A DNA stretch of 64,000 nt from Prevotella vespertina (GCF_009728485.1 NZ_VVIQ01000001.1:248001-312000), one strand, 5' to 3'; counted from the stretch's first letter, positions 1 to 9,613 are shown. The notes: generated by a model not told the origin, from the sequence alone. Numbers and translations are program-made.

Positions 1-274
1 TACAAAGGCGTTCTACCTCTTCCTTATGGTCATTCATCCAACCAGTTGAACCACTAACAACCTTCACATTGTGTGCGAAGGCACGCTTATAATTGCCGAA
101 AGCAGCCGTAGGGTTGGTGAACTCAATAGCTACATCTGCAGACGAGAAAGCCGGTGAGTCGAAGTCATCGGGATTGTTTACATCTATAATACTAACGATT
201 TCGTGGCCACGTTCGAGGGCTATTTGTTCTATCATGTGCCCCATCTTACCATAGCCAATCAGTGCTATCTTCAT
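1..274 (-). CDS. dapB: 4-hydroxy-tetrahydrodipicolinate reductase (DapB), N-terminal part
   Basis: This is the first 91 codons of a minus-strand gene whose 3' end lies beyond base 1. The start is the ATG at 274. The N-terminus reads MKIALIGYGKMGHMIEQIA, which contains the Gly-rich NAD(P)H-binding loop (GYGKMG, residues 7-12) of DapB. The later EFTNPTA and VVSGSTGW segments also fit the family. DapB reduces the dihydrodipicolinate precursor with NAD(P)H in the diaminopimelate/lysine branch, in the cytoplasm. A well-formed promoter sits just upstream (299-329). Only the cofactor domain is visible, so the substrate-binding half cannot be checked. Confidence 0.93.
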   Translation of the reverse strand, partial: MKIALIGYGKMGHMIEQIALERGHEIVSIIDVNNPDDFDSPAFSSADVAIEFTNPTAAFGNYKRAFAHNVKVVSGSTGWMNDHKEEVERLC

Positions 275-298
275 AATTAATACGTATTAAAAACAATG

Positions 299-329
299 CA
301 AAGGTAGCTGATTTACGACATAAAACAAA
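299..329 (-). promoter_or_regulatory. Bacteroidota-type promoter of dapB
   Basis: On the minus strand a TTTG (329-326) is followed after 19 nt by TACCTTTG (306-299). This matches the Bacteroidota -33/-7 pattern TTTG-N19-TAnnTTTG. The predicted start is about 20 nt before the dapB ATG. Confidence 0.75.
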
Positions 330-415
330 ATTACTTCACTTATTTTAAGTAAGGTATAAGCAAGCAAAAGATAAAAAATAAGCATACAAGAAAGGCTTTA
401 TAATCAAAAAATTCG

Positions 416-423
416 TATATTTG
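416..423 (+). promoter_or_regulatory. -7 element of the DUF2851 gene
   Basis: TATATTTG fits TAnnTTTG and lies 25 nt before the start codon at 449. No convincing TTTG is found at the -33 spacing, so this is a weaker call than the dapB promoter. Confidence 0.5.
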
Positions 424-448
424 TCCTCTGTTAATAAGCCACGAATCT

Positions 449-1807
449 ATGATGGAACAGCTCATCCACTATGTATGGAAGCATAAGTTATTTCCTTTAA
501 AGGGACTTCAGACTACCGATGGTCAAGCCATTGAAGTTATCGACCCAGGGCTTCCTAACCGCAACGCAGGTCCCGACTTCTTCAATGCAAAGGTGAAGAT
601 TGGTGGGACGTTATGGGTGGGCAATGTGGAGATACACCTCCGTTCGTCTGATTGGTACCTGCATCATCATGACAGAGACCCACATTATGATAATGTAATA
701 CTACATGTTGCAGAGTCAATCGACCTTGCCGTCAAGACCAGCCGAGGCGATTATCCACCGCAAATGAGGCTTGCTATCCCAGAAACAGTGCGTGAGCATT
801 ATCAAGAACTACTATCAACCGATGATTACCCAGCTTGTTACAGGATTATACCCAACCTCTCCAAGCTCATGATTCATGCGTGGATGAATGCCTTACAAGC
901 CGAACGCTTAGAGCAGAAAGCACATGCCATCACGGAGAGACTGCAATCATGTAATGGCTCTTGGGAGCTTGCTTACTTCGTAACCTTAGCCCGAAACTAT
1001 GGTTTCAGCATAAATGGTGATGCCTTCGAAACGTGGGCAAAGGCTATACCCTTGCATGACGTCGGCCATCATAGGGATGATTTAATGCAAGTGGAAGCCT
1101 TCTTCTTGGGTCAAGCAGGGCTACTCGAGCAGACCTCGATACCTAAACGTTACCAGCAGGAAGCACTCAATGATGCTTATTATCAGCGCCTGAAGACGGA
1201 GTATCAATATCTATCTCATAAGTTCCAGCTGCACCCGATGGATGCAAACCAGTGGCGATTCCTACGATTAAGACCGCAGAATTTCCCCCACATACGCATC
1301 TCTCAGTTAGCAAACCTCTATTACGAGCAGCGTTCGGGACTATCTTGTCTATTAGAGTGTGAAACTATCAAGCAGGCACGTGAGCTTCTTTCGACACAAG
1401 TAACAGCCTATTGGGAGACGCATTACATGTTTGGTATTGAGAGTAAAAGGAGTGAGAAACGACTGACAAAAGCCTCCTTGGACTTACAAATTATCAACAC
1501 GGTCATTCCCATTCTATTTGCTTATGGCAAGCACAAAAGCAATGAGAAACTTTGCGAACGTGCCTTCGACTTCCTTGAAGCACTAAAGGCTGAACACAAC
1601 CACATTGTCCAGATGTGGGAAAAAGTGGGTTTATCGGTTGATACAGCGGGCGACTCTCAAGCGCTCATACAGCTCAAGAAAGAGTATTGTGACCCCAAAG
1701 ACTGCCTCAGATGCAGGATAGGTTACGAGTATCTAAAGGCTCAATCCGTATCTAACCCAACAATGGGTGAGATGGAGAAGGGCGATATTTCAAATAATAG
1801 AATCTAA
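449..1807 (+). CDS. DUF2851 family protein
   Basis: A 452-residue protein recognised as the DUF2851 family, which is common in Bacteroidota and has no established reaction. The characteristic N-terminal block is present: a Trp-rich start (YVWKHKLFPL), GLPNRNAGPDFFNAKVKIG at about residues 34-52, WVGNVEIHLRSSDW, then HHHDRDPHYDNVILHV. The density of conserved Asp, His and Glu resembles nuclease-like folds, but that is only an impression. There is no signal peptide, so it is probably cytoplasmic. The C-terminus has a Cys pair (DCLRC). ATG codons at 449 and 452 are both possible starts. It is followed by a thioesterase gene about 100 nt downstream. Confidence 0.85.
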   Translation: MMEQLIHYVWKHKLFPLKGLQTTDGQAIEVIDPGLPNRNAGPDFFNAKVKIGGTLWVGNVEIHLRSSDWYLHHHDRDPHYDNVILHVAESIDLAVKTSRGDYPPQMRLAIPETVREHYQELLSTDDYPACYRIIPNLSKLMIHAWMNALQAERLEQKAHAITERLQSCNGSWELAYFVTLARNYGFSINGDAFETWAKAIPLHDVGHHRDDLMQVEAFFLGQAGLLEQTSIPKRYQQEALNDAYYQRLKTEYQYLSHKFQLHPMDANQWRFLRLRPQNFPHIRISQLANLYYEQRSGLSCLLECETIKQARELLSTQVTAYWETHYMFGIESKRSEKRLTKASLDLQIINTVIPILFAYGKHKSNEKLCERAFDFLEALKAEHNHIVQMWEKVGLSVDTAGDSQALIQLKKEYCDPKDCLRCRIGYEYLKAQSVSNPTMGEMEKGDISNNRI

Positions 1808-1907
1808 TTAATTATCAAATAATAAAGCCTCATCAAGTATATTGCAAAGCATTACCAATAAGGCATAACCATTGCTTGTACTGACGAGACAACACGCTCA
1901 CATAATA

Positions 1908-2324
1908 ATGAAGACTAATTACATCTTTGAAACAAGGATGGAGGTTCGTGATTACGAATGCGACATTCAAGGGATAGTTAATAATGCCAATTACTTGCAT
2001 TATACCGAACATACACGTCATAGATTCCTTCGTTCGCTAGGCGTGAGCTTCTCTGCTCTACACGAGAAAGGCGTTGATGCGGTCGTTGCTAGAATGCAAC
2101 TGACATACAAAGTACCACTGACTTGTGATGACGAAATCATCTCTCGCATGGGACTCAAGAAGCAGGGGCTACGCTGGGTGTTCTCTCATGACCTCTTCCG
2201 AGCTAGTGATGAGCGTCTGTGTTTCCATGCAGATGTTGACTTGGTAGTGCTTATCAATGGGCGATTGGGTTCTAGTCCTGACTATGACGAGGCGTTCGCC
2301 AAGGTCTTAGAAACTGATGCGTAG
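1908..2324 (+). CDS. acyl-CoA thioesterase, 4HBT hotdog fold
   Basis: 138 residues from the ATG at 1908. The reading frame is open from 1872, but the 12 extra residues do not resemble the family, while MKTNYIFETRMEVRDYE starts at the usual first strand of the hotdog fold. The active-site helix block YECDIQGIVNNANYLHY (about residues 17-33) matches the YbgC/FadM-type 4HBT signature with its conserved Asp and Asn-rich stretch. The protein should hydrolyse acyl-CoA thioesters in the cytoplasm; the chain length it prefers cannot be read from sequence. A 14-bp hairpin lies 10 nt after the stop. Confidence 0.85.
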   Translation: MKTNYIFETRMEVRDYECDIQGIVNNANYLHYTEHTRHRFLRSLGVSFSALHEKGVDAVVARMQLTYKVPLTCDDEIISRMGLKKQGLRWVFSHDLFRASDERLCFHADVDLVVLINGRLGSSPDYDEAFAKVLETDA

Positions 2325-2334
2325 TTTCGACATC

Positions 2335-2370
2335 CAACTCTTATCCCTGACAAAAGAGGGATAAGAGTTG
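2335..2370. terminator. hairpin after the thioesterase gene
   Basis: A perfect 14-bp stem: CAACTCTTATCCCT (2335-2348) pairs with AGGGATAAGAGTTG (2357-2370) across an 8-nt loop. There is no T-run after it, so intrinsic termination is likely but unproven. Confidence 0.6.
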
Positions 2371-2409
2371 CACTATAAACCTCTAATTCGATAAGAAAAA
2401 CTAATCATT

Positions 2410-3528
2410 ATGGAAGCACTCAACGCCATTCTTCTATCCCGCCTAACTCGTTTTCACCTCCGTGAGATAGCCGAATTATATCGCAGGGCAGGCTCTGCAA
2501 CAGCAGTGATAGAGCATAAAAACGATATTCGAGAGATTCTCCCAGATTCGTCAAAACAACTTGTTGAAGCACTCAAGGACGTGGATCATCTTCGTGCAAG
2601 GGCAGAACAAGAATTGAATTATTGTCTGCAACATGACATCCAAACGCTTTGTATGAATGATGAAGATTATCCACAGCGGTTGAGAGAATGTGTGGATGCC
2701 CCTCTCCTACTCTACTTTAAAGGTAATACAAAGCTCAACGCACGCCATACCATCAACCTCGTTGGAACACGGCATTGCACTCCTTATGGGCAAGACATCA
2801 TCCGTTTATTTATCAAGGAATTGAAGGCTCTGTGCCCAGATGTGCTTATCTTCAGCGGACTAGCATACGGCGTGGATATCCATTCACACCGAGCTGCACT
2901 GGAAAATGGCTTTGATACGGTTGGAGTATTGGCTCACGGGCTGGACGATCTTTACCCTCGTGGACATCAAGAGACTGCCCTCAAAATGATAAAACAGGGT
3001 GGTTTGCTCACTGAATACATGACACATACACAGCCCGTAGCCCGTAACTTCGTGCAACGCAACCGCATTGTAGCTGGTTGCTCGGACGCAACTATCCTCA
3101 TAGAATCGGCTGCTAAGGGTGGAGGACTTATCACTTGTGGGATTGCCCGCAGCTATGGTCGTGAGGTATTTGCCGTTCCCGGAGCCATTGGAGCTACTTA
3201 TAGCGAAGGCTGCAACAATCTTATTCGAGATAACGGAGCTGCCCTCATCACTTCAGCAACCGATTTTGTGAAGGCGATGGGATGGGATGATGAACAGAAA
3301 CTAGTGCTTGCACAACAACAAGGAATCGAACGGGAACTTTTCCCTGATTTGTCGCCAGAGGAAGAGCGGATTGTTCGTACCTTACAAAGTAACAATGACT
3401 TACAGATAAATATGCTATCCGTAAAAACAGACATAGCCATCTCACGCCTCACTGGTATTCTATTCTCTTTGGAGATGAAAGGTATCATTCGGACTATGGC
3501 TGGCGGTTGTTATCATCTCATGGCATAA
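2410..3528 (+). CDS. dprA: DNA-processing protein DprA
   Basis: 372 residues with the full DprA layout: an N-terminal helical region, the Rossmann-like core (about residues 112-320) and a C-terminal winged-helix (about 320-372). Core signatures seen are LVGTRHCTPYG (118-127), FSGLAYGVDIHSHRAAL (148-164), a GLDDLYPRGH stretch near 177-186, NFVQRNRIVAG and ESAAKGGGLIT. DprA loads RecA on incoming single-stranded DNA during natural transformation, in the cytoplasm. No other competence gene is visible nearby. A 22-bp repeat locus follows the gene. Confidence 0.95.
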   Translation: MEALNAILLSRLTRFHLREIAELYRRAGSATAVIEHKNDIREILPDSSKQLVEALKDVDHLRARAEQELNYCLQHDIQTLCMNDEDYPQRLRECVDAPLLLYFKGNTKLNARHTINLVGTRHCTPYGQDIIRLFIKELKALCPDVLIFSGLAYGVDIHSHRAALENGFDTVGVLAHGLDDLYPRGHQETALKMIKQGGLLTEYMTHTQPVARNFVQRNRIVAGCSDATILIESAAKGGGLITCGIARSYGREVFAVPGAIGATYSEGCNNLIRDNGAALITSATDFVKAMGWDDEQKLVLAQQQGIERELFPDLSPEEERIVRTLQSNNDLQINMLSVKTDIAISRLTGILFSLEMKGIIRTMAGGCYHLMA

Positions 3529-3540
3529 ACAAGTGAAATC

Positions 3541-3628
3541 AAGAAGAGCCTCTTCTCGATTGAAAGAGAGCCTTTCTTCCTATCGAAGAGAGGCTCTCTT
3601 CGATGTAAGAAGGGCGTTTCCTTTATTC
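3541..3628. repeat. 22-bp-period palindromic repeat locus R1 (four units)
   Basis: Four tandem units start at 3541, 3563, 3586 and 3607, giving periods of 22, 23 and 21 bp. Each begins AAGA or AAAG, has a GC-rich core (GAGCCTC, GAGCCTT, GAGGCTC, AGGGCGT), then TCTTC and a spacer such as CGATTG, CTATCG or CGATGT. Neighbouring units are partly complementary, so hairpins can form, for example AAGAGAGCC against GGCTCTCTT. It lies between dprA and the GNAT-like gene. Confidence 0.8.
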
Positions 3629-3744
3629 TAGAAATACGATTGTCCGATTGAAAAAGATTTGTTCGATGCTGACAACTAGGAACATCCTTTCCCTCAGAAG
3701 GAACTTCAAATGACCTCAGCCAATCAGTTAAAAGACACGTTAAA

Positions 3745-3776
3745 TTTGCCCATCTACCTTTTTTTTAGTACTTTTG
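3745..3776 (+). promoter_or_regulatory. promoter of the GNAT-like gene
   Basis: TTTG (3745-3748), 20 nt, then TACTTTTG (3769-3776). This is a good Bacteroidota promoter about 41 nt before the ATG at 3818. Confidence 0.75.
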
Positions 3777-3817
3777 CACGTTTAAGAAAAGGAATATAAC
3801 GAATATAGAATAATATA

Positions 3818-4999
3818 ATGTCATCGATTCAAATCAAGAGAGTAGAGACAAAGAAAGAACTCAAAAGGTTTATAGAGTTCCATTACGATCTCTACAAAGG
3901 GAACCCTTATGATGTGCCCAATCTCTATAGTGACGAAGTAAATACACTATCAAAAAACAAGAACGCTGCCTTTGACTTTTGCGAAGCAGAGTATTATCTT
4001 GCCTTAAAAGAAGGGAAGATTGTTGGTCGTGTGGCTGCTATTATCAACCATAAAGCAAACGAGAAATGGAAGAAGAAGGACGTTCGCTTTGGTTGGATTG
4101 ACTTCATTGATGATATTGAAGTATCGCGTGCTTTGTTTGAAGCTGTTGAGGAGTATGGTCGAAAGAAAGGCATGAATGATATCGTTGGACCGCTTGGCTT
4201 CACCGATATGGATCCTGAAGGAATGTTGACCTGGGGCTTTGATAAGCTGGGAACAATGGCAACCATCTATAATTATGAGTATTATCCACAACACATGGAG
4301 GAGCTCGGTGGATGGGAGAAAGACAACGATTACGTTGAATACTACCTCGTAGTGCCAGAGAAATCACCTGAGAAATATACGAAGATAGCCGAGATGGTGG
4401 AGAAAAGATACAATCTCCACGTGCGCAAACTGACGAAGAAAGACATCTTCCAAGGCGGTTATGGTAAGAAACTCTTCGACCTCATCAATCTCACATACAG
4501 TGATCTTTATGGGTTCTCAGAGCTTACTGATCGTCAAATTGACCAATATGTCAAGATGTACTTCCCATTCGCTGACCTCAACCTCGTCACTGTTATTGAG
4601 GATGGAAACAAAGACAACCAACTCGCCGGACTAGGAATTACAATCCCATCGTTGAGTCATGCACTTCAAAAGTGCCGTCGCGGACGTCTGTTCCCATTTG
4701 GTTGGTGGCACTTACTACGCGCTATTAAGTTCCATAAGACCGATGGTGTGGACCTTCTCTTGATGGGTTTTCTACCCGAATACAGGGCTAAAGGAGCCAA
4801 TGCACTGCTCTTTGCCGACCTTATCCCACGTTATGTCAACTACAGATTCAAGTGGGGTGAGACGCAAGTAGAGATGGAGAGCAACGAAGGAGTGCAGAGT
4901 CAGTGGGGACCACTAGACCCTATTAACCACAAGAAGAGGCGTTGCTATAGAAGAAGTCTCACTCTCACAACTGAAACAAGGGCAGAGGGAGGTGAATAA
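3818..4999 (+). CDS. GNAT-like N-acetyltransferase family protein
   Basis: 393 residues, cytoplasmic, resembling the long Bacteroidota proteins annotated as N-acetyltransferases (YghO-like). The N-terminal half has a recognisable acetyltransferase pattern: AEYYLALKEGKIVGRVAAIIN (about 53-73, strands beta2-beta4), then FGWIDFIDD and an EYGRKKGMNDIVGPLGFTDMD block near 108-132. The C-terminal half (GVDLLLMGFLPEYRAKGANALL) looks like a second acetyltransferase-type fold. No substrate can be assigned. It has its own promoter and is followed by a 176-bp gap before parE. Confidence 0.7.
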   Translation: MSSIQIKRVETKKELKRFIEFHYDLYKGNPYDVPNLYSDEVNTLSKNKNAAFDFCEAEYYLALKEGKIVGRVAAIINHKANEKWKKKDVRFGWIDFIDDIEVSRALFEAVEEYGRKKGMNDIVGPLGFTDMDPEGMLTWGFDKLGTMATIYNYEYYPQHMEELGGWEKDNDYVEYYLVVPEKSPEKYTKIAEMVEKRYNLHVRKLTKKDIFQGGYGKKLFDLINLTYSDLYGFSELTDRQIDQYVKMYFPFADLNLVTVIEDGNKDNQLAGLGITIPSLSHALQKCRRGRLFPFGWWHLLRAIKFHKTDGVDLLLMGFLPEYRAKGANALLFADLIPRYVNYRFKWGETQVEMESNEGVQSQWGPLDPINHKKRRCYRRSLTLTTETRAEGGE

Positions 5000-5088
5000 T
5001 TCGATCTTCAGTCCTTTCGTCTCGGTATAATAGTTATTGTTTAGTTATACATTAATTTTAGATTAATTAAGTAGCTTCTATCTGACAA

Positions 5089-5133
5089 AAGAGTGTATGT
5101 TCCTTTGCTCACACATGGTAACATACAACTCTT
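5089..5133. other. inverted repeat between the GNAT-like gene and parE
   Basis: GTATGTT (5095-5101) pairs with AACATAC (5120-5126); the stem extends through AAGAGT on the left and ACTCTT on the right with one bulged A. The loop is 18 nt. It could be the terminator of the upstream gene or a structured parE leader; there is no T-run to decide. Confidence 0.45.
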
Positions 5134-5175
5134 CTCTCCGTTCTGAGAGGGATTGAAAGTGAGCTTTTAATATTT

Positions 5176-7119
5176 ATGGACGAATTAGTTAAACCCGTAG
5201 AATACACCGATGACAACATCCGACACCTATCGGATATGGAACATGTGCGTACCCGTCCGGGCATGTACATCGGTCGTTTAGGTGATGGAAAGTTGCCCGA
5301 GGATGGTATCTATGTGCTTTTAAAGGAAGTCATAGACAACTCTATCGATGAATTTAAGATGAATGCGGGCGATAGAATAGAGATAGATATCGAGGACAAC
5401 CTGCGTGTTAGTGTGCGTGACTATGGTCGTGGTATTCCACAGGGAAAGCTCGTAGAGGCGGTATCAGTGTTGAATACGGGTGGTAAGTACGACTCTAAGG
5501 CATTCAAGAAGAGTGTCGGATTGAACGGAGTCGGTGTCAAGGCTGTTAATGCACTTAGTTCGCACTTCGAGGTGAAGAGCTTCCGTGAGGGTAAGGTACG
5601 TGCGCTCTCGTTTGAAAAAGGTAATCTTCAAAGTGATAAAACAAAGAAGACTAACGATGAGAGTGGTACTTACATCTACTTTGAACCTGATAACACGCTA
5701 TTCAAAAACTACTCTTTCCATGATGACATAGTCGAGGAGATGCTCCGCAATTACACATATCTTAATACGGGGCTAACCATCATGTACAATGGTAGACGCA
5801 TATTGAGTAGGCATGGACTAAAGGACTTGCTGACGGATAACATGACGGGAGATCCATTGTATCCTATCGTTCACATGAAGGGAGAGGATATTGAGATAGC
5901 TTTCACACACACCAATCAATATGGCGAGGAGTACTACTCCTTCGTGAATGGTCAGCATACAACGCAGGGCGGAACACATCAAACTGCATTCAAAGAGCAT
6001 ATTGCCAAGACCATTAAAGAGTTCTTCGGCAAGTATGAATATGGTGACATTCGTAACGGATTAGTGGCTGCTATCGCTGTAAACGTTGAGGAACCTGTGT
6101 TTGAATCACAGACTAAGATCAAGTTAGGTTCAACCCTTATGGCTCCCGATGGAGAAACTATTAATAAGTACGTAGGCGACTTTATTAAGACAAATGTCGA
6201 TAATTACCTTCACATACACAAGGAGGATTTCACCGACATATTGGAGAGTAAGATCAAAGAAACCGAACGGGAACGTAAGGCAATGGCTGGTGTAACGAAG
6301 CTGGCACGCGAGAGAGCGAAGAAAGCCAACCTCCATAACCGTAAGTTACGTGACTGTCGTGTACACTATTGTGACGTGAAGAACGATCGAAAGGAGGAGA
6401 GTTCTATCTTTATAACAGAGGGTGATTCGGCCAGCGGAAGTATCACTAAGAGTCGTGATGTCAACACACAAGCTGTCTTCTCATTGCGTGGTAAGCCGCT
6501 TAACTGCTTTGGATTGACAAAGAAAGTAGTGTATGAGAATGAGGAGTTCAACCTTCTTCAGGCTGCGCTCGATATTGAGGACGGACTCGACTCACTCCGA
6601 TATAATAAGGTGATTGTGGCTACGGATGCCGATGTCGACGGTATGCATATCCGCTTACTGATAATCACCTTCTTCCTTCAGTTCTTCCCTGAGCTGATTA
6701 AGAAAGGGCATGTATATGTCCTTCAGACGCCCCTCTTCCGTGTTCGCAACCGTCGAACAAAAATCAAGGATAAGCAGGTTATTGCTGATGCCGACGCCCG
6801 TCGTGCGAAAGGAGAGAAGAAGAACGACTTTATCACACGCTACTGCTACTCTGAAGAGGAGCGTGTGGCAGCTATCAACGAGCTTGGTCCTGAACCAGAG
6901 ATAACACGATTCAAAGGTCTTGGAGAGATTTCTCCTGATGAATTCGCACACTTTATAGGATCCGACATGCGCCTTGAGCAGGTCACACTCCATAAGAATG
7001 ATCAAGTTGCAAAGTTGCTTGAGTACTATATGGGAAAGAACACTATGGAGCGTCAAAACTTCATCATTGACAACCTCGTTATCGAAGAGGACTTGCCTGA
7101 AGACCAAGGGGAGATGTAA
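5176..7119 (+). CDS. parE: type IIA DNA topoisomerase subunit B, topoisomerase IV ParE type
   Basis: 647 residues. N-terminal GHKL ATPase: [10 protein letters not shown] (24-33), [12 protein letters not shown] (50-61) with the catalytic Glu, DYGRGIP (82-88) and the ATP-lid glycines GLNGVGVKA (115-123). The transducer domain carries the QTKIKLGS lysine loop. The C-terminal Toprim domain has EGDSASG (about 415) and DADVDGMHI (about 484). The length and the lack of the GyrB insertion fit ParE. With ParC, encoded elsewhere, it decatenates daughter chromosomes. GyrB is the alternative, but the short Toprim/tail region argues against it. Confidence 0.88.
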   Translation: MDELVKPVEYTDDNIRHLSDMEHVRTRPGMYIGRLGDGKLPEDGIYVLLKEVIDNSIDEFKMNAGDRIEIDIEDNLRVSVRDYGRGIPQGKLVEAVSVLNTGGKYDSKAFKKSVGLNGVGVKAVNALSSHFEVKSFREGKVRALSFEKGNLQSDKTKKTNDESGTYIYFEPDNTLFKNYSFHDDIVEEMLRNYTYLNTGLTIMYNGRRILSRHGLKDLLTDNMTGDPLYPIVHMKGEDIEIAFTHTNQYGEEYYSFVNGQHTTQGGTHQTAFKEHIAKTIKEFFGKYEYGDIRNGLVAAIAVNVEEPVFESQTKIKLGSTLMAPDGETINKYVGDFIKTNVDNYLHIHKEDFTDILESKIKETERERKAMAGVTKLARERAKKANLHNRKLRDCRVHYCDVKNDRKEESSIFITEGDSASGSITKSRDVNTQAVFSLRGKPLNCFGLTKKVVYENEEFNLLQAALDIEDGLDSLRYNKVIVATDADVDGMHIRLLIITFFLQFFPELIKKGHVYVLQTPLFRVRNRRTKIKDKQVIADADARRAKGEKKNDFITRYCYSEEERVAAINELGPEPEITRFKGLGEISPDEFAHFIGSDMRLEQVTLHKNDQVAKLLEYYMGKNTMERQNFIIDNLVIEEDLPEDQGEM

Positions 7120-7187
7120 AGGAGGGCTTTGTCATAAAGCTAACTTACTTTCTTCTCGGTTCTAAAGCATAGTCGATAGGAGCTTTC

Positions 7188-7252
7188 AAATCAGTCGACT
7201 GATTTTTTTAAACACTCGACTAATTTTCCAAATCAGTCGAGTGTTCTCTTAA
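7188..7252. repeat. 22-bp-period palindromic repeat locus R2 (AGTCGA type)
   Basis: Three units start at 7189, 7211 and 7231. Unit 1 is the perfect palindrome AAATCAGTCGACTGATTT (7188-7205) followed by T residues. Unit 2 contains AACACTCGACT (7211-7221), which pairs with AGTCGAGTGTT (7235-7245) in unit 3. AATCAGTCGA occurs in both units 1 and 3. The sequence is unrelated to R1, but unit size and design are the same. The first palindrome plus its T-run could terminate parE transcription. Confidence 0.75.
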
Positions 7253-7438
7253 AGGAGACGTTAGTTCTATTAGAATAAGCCGTCCATTTGCTCCGTAATC
7301 TTCATGAACATGCTATTAAACAAACAACTGCAATTCATTACAACAACAAGATAGAAGGACAAGAGCAGGGACTCGAACACTATTCCCTTGCGTTGTCTTT
7401 CAGAGAAATAGAGTTTCATTAATTTACAATAATAGTCT

Positions 7439-9010
7439 ATGAAAAGGTATATCTATCTTTCACTCCTTTGCTTCTTTAGCTTTTTACCATTGTCAGCGCA
7501 GCTTAAGAGCGACTCACCCTTGCGTAAGTTGCAGATAGCAGAGATGGCAATAACGAACTTCTATGTGGATTCTGTGAATGAACAGAAGCTCTCGGAAGAT
7601 GCCATAAGAGGAATGTTAAAGGGCTTAGACCCGCACTCCACTTATACAGATGCTAAGGAAACGAAGGCAATGAATGAGCCTTTACAGGGCGACTTCGAGG
7701 GTATTGGCGTCCAATTTAACATGATTGAGGACACGTTAGTGGTGATTCAACCCATCGTGAATGGCCCTTCTCAGAAGGTGGGAATCCTTGCTGGCGACCG
7801 TATCGTCAGTGTGAACGACTCTACAATAGCTGGAGTAAAGATGCCACGTATCGACATCATGAAGATGCTACGTGGTAAGAAGGGTACGAAGGTGAAGTTG
7901 GGTATTGTGCGTCGTGGCGTAAATAATATCCTAACATTCGTCGTCACGCGTGACAAGATACCAGTCCATACACTCAACGCAGCCTATATGATTCGCCCAA
8001 CTGTGGGTTACATCTGCTTAGAGAGCTTTGGTATGAAGACTCACGAGGAGTTCATGGATGCCGTAAGGGGGCTTGAGAAGCAAGGTATGAAGAGCCTGAT
8101 ACTCGACTTACAAGACAATGGTGGCGGTTATCTTCAGGCTGCCGTACAGATTGCCAATGAGTTCCTAAAGGATAACGAGATGATTGTCTATACCGAAGGA
8201 CGCAATGTGCGACGCCAGAACTACAAGGCTATTGGCAATGGAAGACTACAAAAGATGCGCATTTATGTACTTGTGAATGAGTTCACAGCATCGGCTGCAG
8301 AGATTGTTACAGGGGCTATTCAAGATAACGACCGAGGCACAGTTGTTGGGCGCAGAACCTTTGGCAAGGGGCTTGTTCAGCGTCCGTTCGACTTCCCTGA
8401 TGGTAGTATGATGCGCTTGACTATCGCCCATTATTATACACCAAGCGGTCGTTGTATTCAGAAACCATACAAGAAAGGCGACTTGAAAGACTATGAGATG
8501 GATCTTGAGAAACGCCTGAAACATGGTGAACTAACCAATCCGGATAGTATTCATTTCGACTCTTCTCAGAAGTTCTATACGCTTCGTAACCATCGAGTAG
8601 TATATGGTGGTGGCGGTATTATGCCCGATTACTTCGTGCCTTTAGATACAACTAAATACACGAAATATCATCGTCTCTTGGCTGCAAAGAACATCATTAT
8701 GAATGCTTATCTGAAGTATGTTGATGCAAACAGAACAACGTTGAAAGACCTTTATAAGTCATTTGACACCTTCAATAAGAATTACGTAGTGCCACAATCA
8801 TTGCTTGACACGATCATAGCAGAGGGCAAGAAAGAGAAGGTGGAACCAAAGGATAAAGCAGAACTAACAGCAACCATACCTTATATCAAGGTTCAATTAA
8901 AAGCACTTGTGGCACGCGACCTATGGGATATGAACGAATACTACCGTGTTTGGAATGAACAGAGTGACATTGTTAATAAGGCTGTTAAACTCGCAAGTGA
9001 TAAAGAATAA
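7439..9010 (+). CDS. S41 family C-terminal processing peptidase with PDZ domain
   Basis: 523 residues. A signal peptide (about 1-20, ending LPLSA before QLKS) exports it to the periplasm. A PDZ domain covers about 85-175 (LAGDRIVSVNDSTIAG). The S41 core follows: GYICLESFG, LDLQDNGGG, NEFTASAAEIVTGA with the likely nucleophile Ser near 285, and RRTFGKGLVQ with the general-base Lys near 311. The family cuts proteins near hydrophobic C-termini. The long C-terminal extension (about 390-523) is usual in Bacteroidota members. It runs in the same direction as parE, 319 bp downstream, with repeat R2 between them. A strong bidirectional terminator follows. Confidence 0.92.
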   Translation: MKRYIYLSLLCFFSFLPLSAQLKSDSPLRKLQIAEMAITNFYVDSVNEQKLSEDAIRGMLKGLDPHSTYTDAKETKAMNEPLQGDFEGIGVQFNMIEDTLVVIQPIVNGPSQKVGILAGDRIVSVNDSTIAGVKMPRIDIMKMLRGKKGTKVKLGIVRRGVNNILTFVVTRDKIPVHTLNAAYMIRPTVGYICLESFGMKTHEEFMDAVRGLEKQGMKSLILDLQDNGGGYLQAAVQIANEFLKDNEMIVYTEGRNVRRQNYKAIGNGRLQKMRIYVLVNEFTASAAEIVTGAIQDNDRGTVVGRRTFGKGLVQRPFDFPDGSMMRLTIAHYYTPSGRCIQKPYKKGDLKDYEMDLEKRLKHGELTNPDSIHFDSSQKFYTLRNHRVVYGGGGIMPDYFVPLDTTKYTKYHRLLAAKNIIMNAYLKYVDANRTTLKDLYKSFDTFNKNYVVPQSLLDTIIAEGKKEKVEPKDKAELTATIPYIKVQLKALVARDLWDMNEYYRVWNEQSDIVNKAVKLASDKE

Positions 9011-9036
9011 GGAGTGAAGTAAGATTCTCCTATTCT

Positions 9037-9088
9037 ATAAAAGGGGAAAAGGACTTGCTCAATAAGCATTATCCTTTTCCCCTTTTAT
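9037..9088. terminator. bidirectional terminator between the S41 peptidase and ybeY
   Basis: A perfect 17-bp stem: ATAAAAGGGGAAAAGGA (9037-9053) with TCCTTTTCCCCTTTTAT (9072-9088) and an 18-nt loop. The A-rich left and T-rich right flanks serve both converging genes. Confidence 0.85.
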
Positions 9089-9137
9089 CGTGTATGCACT
9101 ATATTAATAAGGTGTATCAACCTCCAGAAACAGAACC

Positions 9138-9587
9138 TTATCTTATAAACGAAACACCATCTTCGGATTCCATCTGACGTAACAATGCAAGTGCCTTATT
9201 CTCATTCTCTTCCATTATCTCACGTTCGCCTGGTCCTTTGTCATTGATTCCACAGAGATGAAGAATGCCATGTATGATAACACGAAACAGCTCTTCTTCA
9301 TACAACTTACCAAATAGTTCAGCATTGGAACGCACTGTATCGAGTGAAATTACAAGATCGCCATTGAGTACATCACCCTCATCATAGTCGAAGGTAATAA
9401 CATCCGTATAATAATCATGCCCCAAGTAGTCATTGTTTACTTCGAGTATCTTCTCGTCATCAACAAACATATAACCTATTTCCCCGACCTTCCTTCCGTA
9501 GGTAGCAGCGACTGCTTTAATCCAACGAGAAGTATCACGTTTCCTGATTTTAGGCATCTTTACGCCTTCTGCACTATATGTAATCAT
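9138..9587 (-). CDS. ybeY: endoribonuclease YbeY
   Basis: 149 residues, a YbeY-type metal-dependent RNase involved in 16S rRNA 3' maturation and ribosome quality control. The motif is HGILHLCGINDKGPGE (about 110-125): the first two zinc-binding His are present, but the third position (HGxLHLxGYDH in E. coli) is Asp. Upstream, VNNDYLGHDYYTDVITFDY and GDLVISLDTV match the family core. The first 10 residues (MITYSAEGVK) may be an over-extension; MPKIRKRD is an alternative start. It lies 26 nt downstream of coaD in the same operon. Confidence 0.93.
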   Translation of the reverse strand: MITYSAEGVKMPKIRKRDTSRWIKAVAATYGRKVGEIGYMFVDDEKILEVNNDYLGHDYYTDVITFDYDEGDVLNGDLVISLDTVRSNAELFGKLYEEELFRVIIHGILHLCGINDKGPGEREIMEENENKALALLRQMESEDGVSFIR

Positions 9588-9613
9588 TTGCTTCAGTTGT
9601 TTTTCTATTCTTG

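Noticed and set aside
5176..7119. Assignment as GyrB rather than ParE
   Set aside because: The protein is short and lacks the GyrB Toprim insertion; ParE fits better, though a tree with both paralogues would settle it.
7363..7392. T-arm-like sequence of a tRNA on the minus strand (GTTCGAGTCCC)
   Set aside because: The five bases on either side do not pair and no acceptor, D or anticodon arm can be built, so it is a chance match.
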